DNA of 42,013 nt, taken from assembly GCF_900019265.1 (NCBI RefSeq), contig NZ_CYGX02000083.1, positions 1-42,013 on the forward strand, in the 5' to 3' direction. The notes under the pieces were generated by a model. That model was not told the DNA's origin. It ran no database searches and was given only the letters and a program-made list of their open reading frames with translations. Positions 41,888 to 42,013 of this stretch are shown one piece after another (position 1 is the first letter of the stretch; each line of letters starts with the position of its first letter). The position numbers were made by a program, and so were the translations under genes. The stretch comes from Paraburkholderia ribeironis (GTDB lineage Bacteria > Pseudomonadota > Gammaproteobacteria > Burkholderiales > Burkholderiaceae).

Positions 41888-42013
41888 AGACTCCAATTTG
41901 GGGTAGGGTTTTTTTTTGCTTGCGCGGCGCTTTGGGTGGGTTTCTTGGGGTGTTGGCCTTTTCTTGATTTGCTTGTGGTGTTGGTCTTTATTTGAGTTGT
42001 TTTGTGGTGTGGG
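41888..42013. repeat. T/G-rich imperfect repeat upstream of the LysR gene
   Basis: From about 41,905 the plus strand becomes almost free of A and C. It shows roughly 30-base periodicity, with the run GGTGTTGG recurring (near 41,950 and 41,980), separated by T-rich segments. Composition is strikingly unlike the rest of the window. The sequence continues past the window edge, so its full extent cannot be judged. Confidence 0.5.

Overview
The window looks like a chromosomal segment from a high-GC betaproteobacterium of the Burkholderiaceae, most likely Paraburkholderia or a close relative. This rests on strong G/C third-position bias (long antisense open frames everywhere), a Burkholderia-type porin, and the gene mix: aldarate catabolism, MocR, TRAP systems, DHA2 pump and zwf. 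I see no IS element, prophage, rRNA, tRNA or CRISPR array. The genus is inference; no search could be run.

Positions 1-12,290 form one coherent locus for oxidative catabolism of hexuronates and aldarates. A FadR-type GntR regulator, an aldarate-type MFS permease and 5-dehydro-4-deoxyglucarate dehydratase (kdgD) run leftward. Galactarate dehydratase (garD), uronate dehydrogenase (udh), an SMP-30-type lactonase, a DctP/DctQ/DctM TRAP transporter and a porin run rightward. The enzymes join up as uronate to aldarolactone to aldarate to 5-keto-4-deoxyglucarate to 2,5-dioxopentanoate. Five operator-like palindromes related to the FadR-family consensus TNGTNNNACNA lie at the regulator promoter, in the kdgD/garD divergent region (two) and upstream of the TRAP genes (two). 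The last enzyme, 2,5-dioxopentanoate dehydrogenase, is not in the window.

Positions 12,300-30,050 are a mosaic of small units. They include a 4-OT-like tautomerase, a class II aldolase/adducin protein, a glycolipid-binding-domain protein and an orphan SsuA-like binding protein. Next come a PAT-type acetyltransferase, a DMT exporter divergent from a MocR regulator, an orphan TAXI binding protein, a zinc-ribbon membrane protein and a DHA2 efflux pump divergent from its TetR regulator. A decayed RraA-like fragment, a receiver-only response regulator, a Zur-like Fur protein, a GST, a NERD-nuclease/UvrD-type helicase and a phosphoribosyltransferase-HAD fusion complete it.

Positions 30,100-42,013 hold a signalling group: a secreted SUOX-fold protein translationally coupled to a hybrid histidine kinase, facing an HTH-receiver protein. 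Then comes a HipBA toxin-antitoxin pair, an FAD oxidoreductase / truncated C39-like protein / ketimine-reductase-like group, a stand-alone zwf and a LysR regulator.

The most notable structural signals are two. First, five 19-bp operators upstream of hipB have centres exactly 26 bp apart, and two of them form a perfect 45-bp palindrome. Second, short tandem repeats begin with the last codons and stop codon of the adjoining gene, in three independent places.
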